Shown here in pieces: positions 23,086 to 32,339 of a stretch of DNA of 64,000 bases. The notes below the pieces were generated by a model. The model worked only from the letters and a program-made list of their open reading frames with translations. It did no database searches and was not told the origin of the DNA. The stretch's first letter is position 1. Each line of letters starts with the position of its first letter. Both the position numbers and the translations under genes were made by a program. Origin of the DNA: UBA4720 sp038227135 (lineage in GTDB: Bacteria; Gemmatimonadota; Gemmatimonadetes; Gemmatimonadales; Gemmatimonadaceae); NCBI GenBank assembly GCA_038227135.1, contig JBBRQC010000001.1, positions 1 through 64,000 of the forward strand, in the 5' to 3' direction.

Positions 23086-25580
23086 AGTTTGGCTTTCAAC
23101 CCGAAGGTCAGCGTCCTGCCGGGGACGACAGTGATGTTGTCCGGTTCGCCACGCTGGCGGTTGAGGAGATTCTCTCCGCTCAACGTGAACGCGAGCCCAC
23201 GGAAAAGATTCCGTCCAACGCTCGCCCGCAGACGCGTCACACCAGCGTAGCGGAGCCAGTAGTTCCGCAGCTCCTGTCCGACGAGCGCGGCGTCTGTCTG
23301 GGTAGAATTCGAGAATGCTCCCGCCAGCGACACGGCATCGTAGTTGATCCAGTCCCACGACCGCGAAGCGGTTAGAGAGCCTGTCCAGCTCGCGCCCGTC
23401 AATGCCGCGGTGAGACTCCCGGTTCTTGCAGGCACTTCGAGCATTCTGTCTCCGACCCGCAGATCGCCGGTGTATCCTCTCGCGACCCGCCGCACCCGGC
23501 TGTCGACGGTCGAAAAAGTGCCGCCGAGCGAGAGAGCCGCGACATTCACGTCCCCCTTCAGCTCCCACCCGCGATTGGTGATCTCGCCGACGTTCTGAAA
23601 GGTGTATTCGATGTGCCGGTCACCTGGATGGATCGGCTCCGACTGGTTGTCATTCTGGGGCGACCGACCCGATGTCTGAGTGCCTGTATACGTGTATGCC
23701 ACTCGCTGGATCAGGCCGGAAGCCATCTGATCGAACCGCGTGACCTGCAATCCGAAGGATTTTCCGGAAAAGAAATCCACTCCAGCTTCCACTCCTGATT
23801 GCTCCTCGGGTGACAAGCTGAGCCGATGCGCATCACCGCGCGGATCGAACCACGCCGTCTCTCGGGCGGCGTTGGCCGCCTGGCGAATCCCTCGCCCATA
23901 GGCCGATCGCAGCTTCACCGTTAGCGGGCCATAGTCATGAACCACCGCCGCGCCGACCATCGGAAGAACGGAAACGCTGCTGCTCCCCAGTACGTCATTC
24001 CGCTCGACACGAAGTCCTCCGGTCAGATAACCGGCGTCGCGCCACGACACGTTTGCCTGCGCGACGCCGGCCGTCGTCCGCCGCTGGATGGAAAACCGAG
24101 CCGCCGACCCAGCCGCCGTCATGATCATGCTGTCGGCTTGCGGCGTGTAGTCCAGCAGCGAGCTTTCGCCCGAGAACGTAACGTTTGCTCCCAGGTTCTC
24201 TGCGTCGCCCAGCTTGGCGACGCTGCTGGCGCGGACGGTGACGAGATTCGCGCTTCCACCAGCGGTACCGACATCCGGCCCGGTGGCGGACGGAAGCGGC
24301 GTGTGATAGTCCGCGAGATTCGACACCCGACTCCCGTCGAAGCCCGCCACGAGCGCGTGAGTCCACCGCTCGCTCTGAATGATCGTCGTGCTTCCGCCAA
24401 GGGTGTACTCGCGCACCGATTCAGGAGTCGTGAGCCCCGCGCGAGTCGCACTGACCGAATCCCGGAAAAGCGGACTGAAAGGATCCGACGAGCGGCTGTC
24501 GAAAGCCCGACCGATGGCGCTGACGATGAATTTCGAGCGCACTAGTCTGAACCCCGCACTCCCCGTCTCCCGCCGAACGAACGCGCCCGGAAGGTATTGG
24601 CCGATGCCGCCCGAGCTCAAGCTCAAAGTGGCGGACTGCGCGCCCGATCCCTGGCGAATCGTCAACGCATGATCCTGGGTGATCGCAGAGCGCGGAACGA
24701 ACGCGCTGGATGCCGCTCCCACCGCCGACCGCACCTCGGCGCTCGTCCCGCCATCCGATCCATCGTGGCGGGTGATGATGTTTATCACTCCGCTGATTGC
24801 GTCGGTTCCGTACAGCGCCGCGCCCTGCGGTCCCCTGATTATCTCGATCCTCTCGACGGTCTCCGGAGTGAACTGGGTAATCAGAAGTGGATTCGCGAGC
24901 TCGATTCCGTCAACGTAAATCTTGGGGTAGCTCGCGCCGAAAGAGCTGGTGCCGCGAATGCTGCCGTAATGCGCGAGCAGAGATGTCGGAGGAGTCTGCC
25001 AGAGCCACAGTCCGGGTACGGCATCGCTCAACGCCTGGGCCAGATTCCCCCCGCTGTAGCGGGAGAGCTGGGATCCGCTGACGGTGTTCATCGCAATCGC
25101 CAGTCGCCGCGCCGGAGCTTCGATTGCATTGCCAGTAACGACGACGCGATCGAGCATGCGGGGCACGTGCTGCGCGTCGTCGCTTTCCTGGGACGCCTGC
25201 AGTGGCGTCAGAACGACGTGTTCTCCGCCCGCTGCAACGGGCAGCACGGAAGTGCCGCGGAGCAGAAGACTGAGTGCTTCGCCGAGATAGAGCGAATCGA
25301 ACGAGGCGCATACCCGGTTGTCGAGCGGCACGGCTTCCGTTGTGTACGAAAGCCGGACACTCGTTGCAGCGGAGAGTCTGTCGAGCGCTTCACGGAGAGA
25401 AATGTCGCGGGCGTGCAGTGAGACTCGCCTGTCGAGCGGCTCATTCCACGTCGTGAGCGAAGCAATGAATTCGCCCGAAGGCGAGCAGACGGACTGTGCC
25501 GCGGCCCTCGAGCCGAGTAGCAACGGCGCGGCAACGAACAGTATTGAGGTGAGACGGCGCGGAGTCGCAGACCTGTTCAC
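23082..25580 (-). CDS. TonB-dependent outer-membrane receptor with STN signalling domain
   Basis: 832 residues from GTG 25580 (longer frames reach back into the FecR gene). Signal peptide LTSILFVAAPLLLGSRAAAQ, then an STN (secretin/TonB short N-terminal) domain about residues 35-105 (VSLHARDISLREALDRLSAATSVRLSY), a plug domain with YPKIYVDGIELANP and VERIEIIRGPQGAALYGTDAISGVINI, and a 22-strand barrel ending in a C-terminal beta strand (TLTFGLKAKL). The STN domain normally contacts a FecR-type anti-sigma factor, and the fecR gene lies 14 bases upstream with an ECF sigma gene divergent from it. Substrate (siderophore, vitamin or glycan) cannot be told. Confidence 0.92.
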   Translation of the reverse strand: MNRSATPRRLTSILFVAAPLLLGSRAAAQSVCSPSGEFIASLTTWNEPLDRRVSLHARDISLREALDRLSAATSVRLSYTTEAVPLDNRVCASFDSLYLGEALSLLLRGTSVLPVAAGGEHVVLTPLQASQESDDAQHVPRMLDRVVVTGNAIEAPARRLAIAMNTVSGSQLSRYSGGNLAQALSDAVPGLWLWQTPPTSLLAHYGSIRGTSSFGASYPKIYVDGIELANPLLITQFTPETVERIEIIRGPQGAALYGTDAISGVINIITRHDGSDGGTSAEVRSAVGAASSAFVPRSAITQDHALTIRQGSGAQSATLSLSSGGIGQYLPGAFVRRETGSAGFRLVRSKFIVSAIGRAFDSRSSDPFSPLFRDSVSATRAGLTTPESVREYTLGGSTTIIQSERWTHALVAGFDGSRVSNLADYHTPLPSATGPDVGTAGGSANLVTVRASSVAKLGDAENLGANVTFSGESSLLDYTPQADSMIMTAAGSAARFSIQRRTTAGVAQANVSWRDAGYLTGGLRVERNDVLGSSSVSVLPMVGAAVVHDYGPLTVKLRSAYGRGIRQAANAARETAWFDPRGDAHRLSLSPEEQSGVEAGVDFFSGKSFGLQVTRFDQMASGLIQRVAYTYTGTQTSGRSPQNDNQSEPIHPGDRHIEYTFQNVGEITNRGWELKGDVNVAALSLGGTFSTVDSRVRRVARGYTGDLRVGDRMLEVPARTGSLTAALTGASWTGSLTASRSWDWINYDAVSLAGAFSNSTQTDAALVGQELRNYWLRYAGVTRLRASVGRNLFRGLAFTLSGENLLNRQRGEPDNITVVPGRTLTFGLKAKL

Positions 25581-25593
25581 ACGACGATCGAAG

Positions 25594-26649
25594 CTAGCGG
25601 CTAAGGCCCGTCGCGCTCGCCCGGTAAAGAGTAGCGACGTTTCCCTCGCGCTCGATACGAGCGCCGAGTGAAAGTGCGATGACGTTGAGGACTCGATCAA
25701 CTGACTCACCAGAGAAAGATGCCGTCAGGTGCAGGTTCGACAAGCTTGAATCCGCTAACCTAAGCCTTACTCCATACCAGCGGGAAAGTTCTGCGCCAAC
25801 CTGCATGACGGGGGCGTCACGAAACACGAGCCTGCCCTGCACCCACGCGAGGTCGTCATCGGAAACGGCCGAGCGCTCTATCCCCACGATCCCGCTGGGG
25901 TTGACCGTCGCTCGATCCCGGGCGCGCAGCACCTCGGCCGACGCGCGACCAGATTCGCGCGGTCCAAGGGCTACCGAACCCGATGCGACGGCGACACGAA
26001 TCCCACCGTCCACACTGGTTTGAACCGAAAACGCGGTCCCGATGTCCTGCAACTTCACCGCGCCGACCTTTACCGTAAACGGATGCGAAGCGTCGTGCGC
26101 GACAGCGAAATATCCATCACCTTCGAGAGACATGGATCGATCCGAGGAACGGGGATCGACGATGAGCCGGCTCCCTGGTCCCAGTATCACCCCGGTCCCA
26201 TCAGCCAGCCTGAACTGACGTCTCTCCCCGACGGTGGTCGTGAAAGTCCGCGGGGCGGAACCACCCCCAGATCCGCTGATGTCGCGCCAGAAAAATGCGC
26301 CGCCAGCGAGCACGAGCAGAACTGCCGCCGCCTTGAGGTAGGGCGTAAACAGCCAGCCGGAATCGCCACGTCTGCTCCCCGCCGAAAGAGAGACCGACTT
26401 GGTATGGTCGAACCGCGACTTTACTTTTCGGAGCGCGCTCTCGATATCCAGCTTCCGGGAATCCTCGCGCGAAACATTTACGAGCGCAGCTTGTAGCGCG
26501 TTCACCATCGCCAGACGCTCAGCGTCTGCTTCCAGCCAGCGTCTTGTCGATTCTGCTTCCCGTGGCTCCGCCTCGCCCGCCAGATAGCGGGCAATTCGAT
26601 CCCAATCCTCGGGAGCGATCTTGGATGAGCTTTCACCGGAATTCGACAT
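25594..26649 (-). CDS. FecR-type transmembrane anti-sigma regulator
   Basis: 351 residues from ATG 26649; a GTG at 26670 would add seven. The cytoplasmic N-terminus carries a FecR_N-like helical region (DWDRIARYLAGEAEPREAESTRRWL) that binds sigma, a TM helix near 105-122 (LKAAAVLLVLAGGAFFW) and the periplasmic FecR domain (TTTVGERRQFRLADGTGVILGPGSRL, FTVKVGAVKLQDIGTAFSV). The C-terminal part resembles an STN-like fold (LTASFSGESVDRVLNVIALSLGA). It passes the signal from the TonB receptor to the ECF sigma factor encoded divergently, only about 40 bases away. Confidence 0.9.
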   Translation of the reverse strand: MSNSGESSSKIAPEDWDRIARYLAGEAEPREAESTRRWLEADAERLAMVNALQAALVNVSREDSRKLDIESALRKVKSRFDHTKSVSLSAGSRRGDSGWLFTPYLKAAAVLLVLAGGAFFWRDISGSGGGSAPRTFTTTVGERRQFRLADGTGVILGPGSRLIVDPRSSDRSMSLEGDGYFAVAHDASHPFTVKVGAVKLQDIGTAFSVQTSVDGGIRVAVASGSVALGPRESGRASAEVLRARDRATVNPSGIVGIERSAVSDDDLAWVQGRLVFRDAPVMQVGAELSRWYGVRLRLADSSLSNLHLTASFSGESVDRVLNVIALSLGARIEREGNVATLYRASATGLSR

Positions 26650-26691
26650 ATTCAGTAATAAGACAGACACCTCAACCGGGCGCTACCCTCC

Positions 26692-27267
26692 TTGGATAGG
26701 CACGACACGAGCGACCAGGACCTCCAGCGGCGTATCCGGGCAGGGGACGAAAGCGCATTCGATGTCGTCTTTCGCACGCACTACCCGCGACTCGTGAGAA
26801 TGGCTGAGTCGATCGTCCGTGAGCGAGCCTCGTCCGAGGAAATCGCGCAGGAAGTGATGCTCGAATTGTGGCGGCGCCGGGAGTCGCTGCAGCTGGAGCA
26901 GAGTTTTGGTGCTTACCTGATGCGCGCCACCCGGAACCGCGCGCTCAACCACGTTCGGCACCAGCGGATCGTGGACCGAGAGCTTGCCTCAGCTCAACTC
27001 GAATCGCGGGAATCGCTTGGAACCGACGCGGACATGCTCGGCGTCGAGCTCGAGAAGGTGGTGCGCGAAGCGATCGCGGCTCTGCCAGAGCGATCCCGGG
27101 AAGTATTTGAGCTAAGTCGTGTTCAGGGAATGAGATACGCTGACATTGCCACCGTCCTTGATATCTCTGTTAAGACAGTAGAGAAGCGGATGGGTCAGGC
27201 GCTATCTGAGCTTCGAGAGCGGCTGGCGCCTTGGGTGGGGGAGACTAGGGGAAAACCCCTGGAGTAG
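26692..27267 (+). CDS. ECF-family RNA polymerase sigma factor (FecI-like)
   Basis: 191 residues from a TTG start; no ATG or GTG occurs before the conserved region and no clear Shine-Dalgarno is present, so the start is uncertain. Sigma region 2: FRTHYPRLVRMAESIVRERASSEEIAQEVMLELW; region 4 helix-turn-helix: LPERSREVFELSRVQGMRYADIATVLDISVKTVEKRM. It presumably drives the TonB receptor regulon once released by the FecR protein. The gap to the divergent fecR gene is tiny, so their promoters overlap. Confidence 0.9.
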   Translation: MDRHDTSDQDLQRRIRAGDESAFDVVFRTHYPRLVRMAESIVRERASSEEIAQEVMLELWRRRESLQLEQSFGAYLMRATRNRALNHVRHQRIVDRELASAQLESRESLGTDADMLGVELEKVVREAIAALPERSREVFELSRVQGMRYADIATVLDISVKTVEKRMGQALSELRERLAPWVGETRGKPLE

Positions 27268-27306
27268 GGTATTTCCAGACTCAGGTGTCTCACTACCTGA
27301 ACCATG

Positions 27307-27328
27307 GCGCGTCTGCGATCGGACGCGC
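27307..27328 (+). other. Hairpin upstream of lipoprotein gene
   Basis: GCGCGTC and GACGCGC pair perfectly around an 8-base loop, 20 bases before the lipoprotein start and after the sigma gene. It lies outside the ribosome site (CGGAGAC). It may stabilise or attenuate; there is no T-run. Confidence 0.35.
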
Positions 27329-27348
27329 AGTCACCAACGGAGACACTA

Positions 27349-28305
27349 ATGCATTCCAGACTCAGAATTGTTCTCATCGCCGGAGCCGGCGTGATTGCAG
27401 CGGCCTGCGCCAGTGACATGGCTACTTCACCAGCCGCATCAAGGGCGGCGGTGGCCGCACTGGTTTCGCCGCCAATCAGCTTTGATCAGATCAGGACGAG
27501 TTTCGTGGGTCGCTCGAGCGAGACCGATGGCTTCGTGCCGGGAGAGGCGGCTTCGGGCGGGGACAACGATGATGTCGAGGAACAGCAAGGCCAAGAAGGC
27601 GAACACGGACCAGGATTTAGCGGCCTCATGGGCGGCGGTCTTGGCGAAGCGTGGATCGGAGGCATCGGATTTGGTCCTGGACTTGGCAGAGGCCCCTTCG
27701 ACGATTTCGATGATTCTGGCGCCTGCGCCTTTTCGACGACTTCCAATCGCAACGATTGCGCGGCGGTCACTCGCGGCGGGCTCACCATCAATCGTTCGTT
27801 CCTGTTCAAGAACGCTTCCAACGTTGTCGAGCAGGCATTCGATCCGGCGAACACCAATACGGTGAATGTCCAGAGCAGCGTGACTGGGACCGTTACGCAT
27901 CACAACGACGTCACGAGTACTGTAAACAGCTCGAGTGACTTCACGGTGGCGGGACTTGCCTCCGGCAGCACGCAGCGGACCGTGGACGGAAAGTCAGCCG
28001 GAAGTGAGACCACAACCGGCACTCGGAGTGGCACTGCATTCACCGTGGCGCGCACGGCCGGCGACACAACCACCGGGCTCGTAATTCCGATTCAGAGTGG
28101 GCACGCGACCTACCCAACCGCCGGAACGGTAATTCGCTCGATGCAGGCGACGGTGACGAAAGCGGGCTCATCCCCATCGACGTCGTCTCGCCGTGAAGTA
28201 ATCACGTACGATGGATCGGCGATAGCGAAGGTCGTGATCACCCACGATGGTGTCACCAAGAACTGCACGAAGCCGCTGCCGCACGGCCACCTGACTTGCA
28301 CGTGA
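27349..28305 (+). CDS. Hypothetical lipoprotein with acidic and glycine-rich segments
   Basis: 318 residues from ATG 27349, preceded by CGGAGAC. The leader RIVLIAGAGVIAAACAS has a lipobox Cys near 20. Residues 70-90 are highly acidic (GGDNDDVEEQQGQEGEH), and 92-120 Gly-rich (GGGLGEAWIGGIGFGPGLG); the rest is Thr/Ser-rich beta structure with two Cys pairs. I do not recognise the family. Its position directly after the ECF sigma gene makes it a candidate target or partner of that system, which is inference. Confidence 0.7.
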   Translation: MHSRLRIVLIAGAGVIAAACASDMATSPAASRAAVAALVSPPISFDQIRTSFVGRSSETDGFVPGEAASGGDNDDVEEQQGQEGEHGPGFSGLMGGGLGEAWIGGIGFGPGLGRGPFDDFDDSGACAFSTTSNRNDCAAVTRGGLTINRSFLFKNASNVVEQAFDPANTNTVNVQSSVTGTVTHHNDVTSTVNSSSDFTVAGLASGSTQRTVDGKSAGSETTTGTRSGTAFTVARTAGDTTTGLVIPIQSGHATYPTAGTVIRSMQATVTKAGSSPSTSSRREVITYDGSAIAKVVITHDGVTKNCTKPLPHGHLTCT

Positions 28306-28359
28306 GAGCCTGGAAAGGAATACGGGTTCGTCGGACGCACCCAGCGTGAACCCGTAGCT

Positions 28360-28412
28360 CACCCTCAGTCCGGTTCCACTCGCACGGGAGCCGGGCTGGG
28401 GGTGCCTTTTTT
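28360..28412 (+). terminator. Intrinsic terminator after the lipoprotein gene
   Basis: A two-part stem, CACCCTCAG (28360-28368) with CTGGGGGTG (28396-28404), and inside it CCGGTTCC (28370-28377) with GGAGCCGG (28387-28394), is followed by CC and TTTTTT. A smaller hairpin, ACGGGTTC with GAACCCGT (28322-28355), precedes it. Confidence 0.8.
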
Positions 28413-28440
28413 CCATTCGATTGTTGGTGTACGCCCGACC

Positions 28441-28773
28441 TTAGGTCCTGCCTATCCGCTTGGCCCGGTCGCAGAGCGCGCGGAGGGCGGAGTTGTCGGC
28501 TTGTTCCCAGCCGCTCGGTATCGGAACGAGGCGTCGTTTTTCGACGAGGGATTCGAAGGTGAGCCAGCCCCTTCCATACCCCTCGGATAGCGTAATCCGT
28601 CGCTGGCTGATGTTTCGCCGATCGATGCCGCTTCTACGCTCGGGTTCGGCCCAGGAGAAGCGCTTGATGTGTCGGCGGTCGTCCGCGGATGTGCGCCGCT
28701 CGACCTTGCTCGGCTTCGAGTCCCACACCTGCCAATACGCGCCGTCTCTATCTGCAAAAGTTCGATATGACAT
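28441..28773 (-). CDS. Small basic/aromatic hypothetical protein, 110 aa
   Basis: MSYRTFADRDGAYWQVWDSKP at the N-terminus reads like a compact beta domain; the middle is rich in Arg and Ser (RRSGIDRRNISQRRITLS), and the end is helical. No signal peptide or TM helix. I do not recognise a family. It lies downstream of dacB in the same direction. Upstream are two tandem 10-base repeats (28786-28807) and an inverted repeat (28825-28844). Codon use agrees with neighbouring genes, which supports it being real. Confidence 0.65.
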   Translation of the reverse strand: MSYRTFADRDGAYWQVWDSKPSKVERRTSADDRRHIKRFSWAEPERRSGIDRRNISQRRITLSEGYGRGWLTFESLVEKRRLVPIPSGWEQADNSALRALCDRAKRIGRT

Positions 28774-28904
28774 ACGATCTATTTACCTCACGCGGACCCT
28801 CACGCGGTTGTCCCAGGAACTTGCAGGAAAGATGCCACTTTCCTCCGCGTTTTGTACCCTTAGGGCAGTCTTATGTGCGCTGTAAAGATATGTTTTTTAA
28901 GGAC

Positions 28905-30452
28905 TTATCTGCCGAAGCTCGCCAGGCTCTCGCTCATTACGTCTATCATGGATTTTGCGGTCCAGCGGTCCCTGCCATTGTAAAGAAATGAGAAGGCCAG
29001 GACCTCGCCATTGGCGGCCGTTACGTACCCTGCGAGCGCAATAACATCGTTCGTCGTGCCTGTCTTTGCGTGCAGATTTCCCTCGGCGGGGGTGTTCCGC
29101 ATACGACGCTTCAGAAGCTCCGAGTCGCCCGCTACGGGTAGGGAGGAGTGCAGCCACGGACCCCATGATGCTCGATGGGCATAGCTCAGCATCTGGACCT
29201 GGGCCCGAGCTGTAACCCGGTCGAGGGTCGAGAGGCCGCTGCCATCGGCGAACACGAGCCTGGTCGTATCGGCGCCCACCTTGGTGGCGAAGAACTCGTC
29301 CAGCACGGAGCTGGCTGTCTGGACGCTACCGATTACGTCCCGTTTGGGACCTCTGGCGGCGTTCCGGAACAACAACTCCGCGTAGTGGTTGATGCTCTCG
29401 CGATTCATCGCGGCGATCATGCTGGCAAGTGGCGGCGAGCGAAGACTCGCCACCTTCACCGCGGTCGGCGGCGACTTGCCGAGGCGCGTCCCACCGTCCA
29501 CGCGAATTCCGCGAGAGATGAGTGCGTTCAAAAATGCGCCCGTCGCAAAAGCCGCGGGATCCTCGACGATATAGACGTACTTGCGGGTTCCGGTGCGGGA
29601 GCCGATCGAGCCGCTGGCCTGGATCGTTCCGTTTCCGAGCTTTCGGAACCCCAGGCGTGCTCCGCCGCCGGCGGTCGTGCGGACATTCGCGACCAATGGT
29701 ATAGTGCTGGTCGAAGGCTCCAGCGCGACTATCGCCTGCTGTCCGGGCGAAGTCGGCGAAACCGAAACCGCGATCAGGTTCTCGTTCAGCGAAAGTGCCG
29801 ACACCCGCGCGGCGTAGGATGCCTGCAGATACCGGGTGAGCCATCCGTCCGGAATCTTTTGATCATCGAACGCGGAGGCATCGCCGACGACGCTGCCTGT
29901 CACGTGCTTGATTCCCTGGGCAGCGACCATGTCCGCCAACCGGTTCATCGGCGCGGATGGGCCCCCGGTAAGGAATTTTCCGGATAACGCGGGATCGCCA
30001 TCGCCCCTTATGTAGATGTTTCCGCTAAGCGTTCCGTCGGAGCCGACCGCTCCATCGCGGAGCGCATCGGTGCTGAACTGGTAGTTGGGACCGAAGCGCT
30101 CGAACGCGATAGCGCTGGTGAAGAGCTTCATCGTGGAGGCCGGCTGCATCTCCTCGCCCGCGTTCTCGGCGTAAAGGGTGTCACCGCGAGTAAGGGAGAC
30201 CACCATTGCCCCCCAGGTCCCGCCGCGGGTCCTCCCGGTAAGTCCGCTAAGAGTGGATGCGACATCGGCGGAGCTTCTCAAAATTGTGTAGTGCACGGAG
30301 GGCGCAGCCGGCGGCTTGTTCGGATTTCTCCGACGCACCCTGCGGCGGGCAGTGGTAGTTCTCTTTCTTGTCTGGGCTTCGATGAGTGGCGGCGCTGCGC
30401 CACATACAGTCAGCGCTACCAGAATGGCAATCCGGATTTTTCGAGAAAACAT
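28905..30452 (-). CDS. dacB: D-alanyl-D-alanine carboxypeptidase/endopeptidase (PBP4)
   Basis: 515-residue S13-family penicillin-binding protein that trims or cuts peptidoglycan stem peptides in the periplasm. A signal peptide (cleavage near PPLIEAQ) is followed by a very basic stretch (RKRTTTARRRVRRR, 29-42). The three catalytic boxes are SxxK at 106-109 (PASTMK), SxN at 353-355 (RESINHYAE) and KTG at 463-465 (HAKTGTTNDV), with the long insertion between boxes 1 and 2 typical of PBP4. All key residues are present. It is divergent from the membrane protein at 30628. Confidence 0.95.
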   Translation of the reverse strand: MFSRKIRIAILVALTVCGAAPPLIEAQTRKRTTTARRRVRRRNPNKPPAAPSVHYTILRSSADVASTLSGLTGRTRGGTWGAMVVSLTRGDTLYAENAGEEMQPASTMKLFTSAIAFERFGPNYQFSTDALRDGAVGSDGTLSGNIYIRGDGDPALSGKFLTGGPSAPMNRLADMVAAQGIKHVTGSVVGDASAFDDQKIPDGWLTRYLQASYAARVSALSLNENLIAVSVSPTSPGQQAIVALEPSTSTIPLVANVRTTAGGGARLGFRKLGNGTIQASGSIGSRTGTRKYVYIVEDPAAFATGAFLNALISRGIRVDGGTRLGKSPPTAVKVASLRSPPLASMIAAMNRESINHYAELLFRNAARGPKRDVIGSVQTASSVLDEFFATKVGADTTRLVFADGSGLSTLDRVTARAQVQMLSYAHRASWGPWLHSSLPVAGDSELLKRRMRNTPAEGNLHAKTGTTNDVIALAGYVTAANGEVLAFSFLYNGRDRWTAKSMIDVMSESLASFGR

Positions 30453-30627
30453 CTATCCCTTTTTCAATTGCGATTGTCGGGTGCGTGCGAGGCCGCTTGA
30501 ATGGCGAGAAAAGTGCCACCGCCCGAGCGCAAACCGTTCGGTGTTCACCTTCAGTTCGCTTGAATATACTCGGAGACAAGGTATTTTCCCCGAATAACAC
30601 CGGCGTCCCATCGCGTCAGGAGAATGA

Positions 30628-31128
30628 ATGGCTGAGCGGCACCACAATTTTTTGCGCGAAGGCGTGATCACCGGTTTCATCGGCGCAACCGCAATCGCGC
30701 TCTGGTTCCTGATAGTTGACATGGTTGCCGGTCACCCATTCTACACTCCGATCTTCCTCGGAAAGGGCGTCGTCAGCGTTCTCGGCAAGAACATGATGGG
30801 CGACACCGCTTTTACCCACCTTCTCGGCTACACGATCTTTCACTACGCCGCTTTTTTCGTGGTGGGAATAGTTCTGACCGTGATCGTTCACCAGGCCGAG
30901 CGGACGCCGGCTATACTCGCGGGCCTGCTGGTCGCATTCGTGATGATGACGCTGGGCTTCTACATGATCGCCGCCGCGTTCGCGAGCTCGGCGCTGGGAA
31001 ACCTGGCGTGGCCTCAGATCTTCATCGCTAATCTTCTCGCGTCGGGCCTGATGCTCGGATATCTCTGGCGCGGCCACCCGAAGCTGAATCGACAGCTGAA
31101 GCAGGCCCTGGAGGGAACCGACGACTAG
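30628..31128 (+). CDS. Four-helix membrane protein, 166 aa
   Basis: ATG preceded by AGGAG at ideal spacing. Four TM helices at about 13-33, 62-90, 95-120 and 128-148, with a short charged C-terminus. No motif that I can name. Its stop shares the tetranucleotide CTAG with the stop of the convergent ctaG. Given its position beside the oxidase operon it might take part in respiration, but it is on the opposite strand. Confidence 0.7.
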   Translation: MAERHHNFLREGVITGFIGATAIALWFLIVDMVAGHPFYTPIFLGKGVVSVLGKNMMGDTAFTHLLGYTIFHYAAFFVVGIVLTVIVHQAERTPAILAGLLVAFVMMTLGFYMIAAAFASSALGNLAWPQIFIANLLASGLMLGYLWRGHPKLNRQLKQALEGTDD

Positions 31129-31958
31129 GCCGTCGACGGTTTCCAGTCCACCTGCGCGCCCGCGGTCGAATCTTCGCCGCGGGCGTTCCATTTGAAGAAC
31201 ACCACCGTCATGATGATGTAGAAGATGATCCCGCCCGGGATCCACATGATGAGTGCGCCGAGCAGCTGGTCCTCGAGCGGCGAGAGCGCGAACACCCGTG
31301 GCGCCGCGGCGTAAGCCGGATAGAGAACGTGGTCCGACATCGCGATGTAGATGGCGACGATCGACATCGGTATGCTCATCAGAAAGCTGTACAGCATCTG
31401 CCCCGGATAGGCGAGCCGCGGCAGCTCGGGGACCTGACTCATGAGCGGCCACCACATCAGCACCGCGGCAACCATGAACATCAGGTGTTCGATGATGTGA
31501 ATGTCGTGATTCGCCATCGCTGCGTTGTAGAAGAGCGGCAGATGCCAGAGGGCGATGACGAGATTGAAGACCACGAACGCGATGGGAGCCCTGGTGAAGA
31601 AACGCGCAGCGGGTCTTATGAATTTGTGGGAGAGCGGGCTGCTGAGCATGAACCCGGGCACGCCGGCGAGAAGCAGCGGCGGCATGGCGAGGGTGAGCAG
31701 CAGGTGCTGTACCATGTGCGCGCTGAAGAGATAATCATCGCTCAGGTCGTGTATCGGGCCATTCAGAGACCCGAACAGCACCAGCAGTCCGGAGAAGAAA
31801 AAGACCTTCTGAGCGTGCGTGGGCTCACGCCGCAGCCGATGGGCGGCCCAGAGGTAAATTGCGCCCAGAGCTGCGATGCCGATAACGGTACTCGGGTGAA
31901 TCGACCATCGCCACGAGGTGAGATCGACGACGGGATGCAGCAGCGCCAGGACCAGCAT
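31125..31958 (-). CDS. ctaG: Cytochrome c oxidase assembly protein, caa3 CtaG type
   Basis: 277 residues with about seven TM helices. HMVQHLLLTLAMPPLLLAGVP and IALWHLPLFYNAAMANHDIHIIEHLMF are the conserved His-containing signatures of the caa3_CtaG family (Bacillus CtaG type, not Cox11), needed to assemble active caa3 oxidase, probably through copper delivery. It is the last gene of the oxidase operon, with one base between it and ctaF. Confidence 0.92.
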   Translation of the reverse strand: MLVLALLHPVVDLTSWRWSIHPSTVIGIAALGAIYLWAAHRLRREPTHAQKVFFFSGLLVLFGSLNGPIHDLSDDYLFSAHMVQHLLLTLAMPPLLLAGVPGFMLSSPLSHKFIRPAARFFTRAPIAFVVFNLVIALWHLPLFYNAAMANHDIHIIEHLMFMVAAVLMWWPLMSQVPELPRLAYPGQMLYSFLMSIPMSIVAIYIAMSDHVLYPAYAAAPRVFALSPLEDQLLGALIMWIPGGIIFYIIMTVVFFKWNARGEDSTAGAQVDWKPSTA

Positions 31959-31959
31959 G

Positions 31960-32328
31960 TTACATGATCTTGAGGTACAGATGCCCGAACAGGAACATCA
32001 GCGCCAGCAGCGTCAGCGCGGCGATCAGCAGCGGACCGGTGAAAAGGACACGGAACAGCCGGTGGTCGTACTTGAGATGCATGTAGAACATCACGACGAT
32101 AGTGAACTTGAGCGCCGACAGAATCAGCAGTGTCGGGACGAATCCGCGGCCCGCCACGAATGACGGTATGTAGTACGCCCAGACTTCCGCGACGGTGATG
32201 AGCGTAAGAATGAGCGCGACTTTCCAGTAGGTGGACCAGGTCGGATGGGCGTGCTCTTCCTCGTGCGGCACATGCGCTGACGCTTCTGCGGAGTCCGGAA
32301 GATTTGTGGCGCTGGCGTGGGTATCCAT
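31960..32328 (-). CDS. ctaF: Cytochrome c oxidase subunit IV
   Basis: 122 residues; an N-terminal His/Glu-rich soluble stretch (HVPHEEEHAHP) and three TM helices (about 35-54, 65-84, 92-116). The YMHLKYD loop after helix 2 is typical of the prokaryotic COX4/CyoD group. It stabilises the subunit I-III core. Operon position between ctaE and ctaG supports the call. Confidence 0.9.
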   Translation of the reverse strand: MDTHASATNLPDSAEASAHVPHEEEHAHPTWSTYWKVALILTLITVAEVWAYYIPSFVAGRGFVPTLLILSALKFTIVVMFYMHLKYDHRLFRVLFTGPLLIAALTLLALMFLFGHLYLKIM

Positions 32329-32339
32329 CGTTCCTGCCG

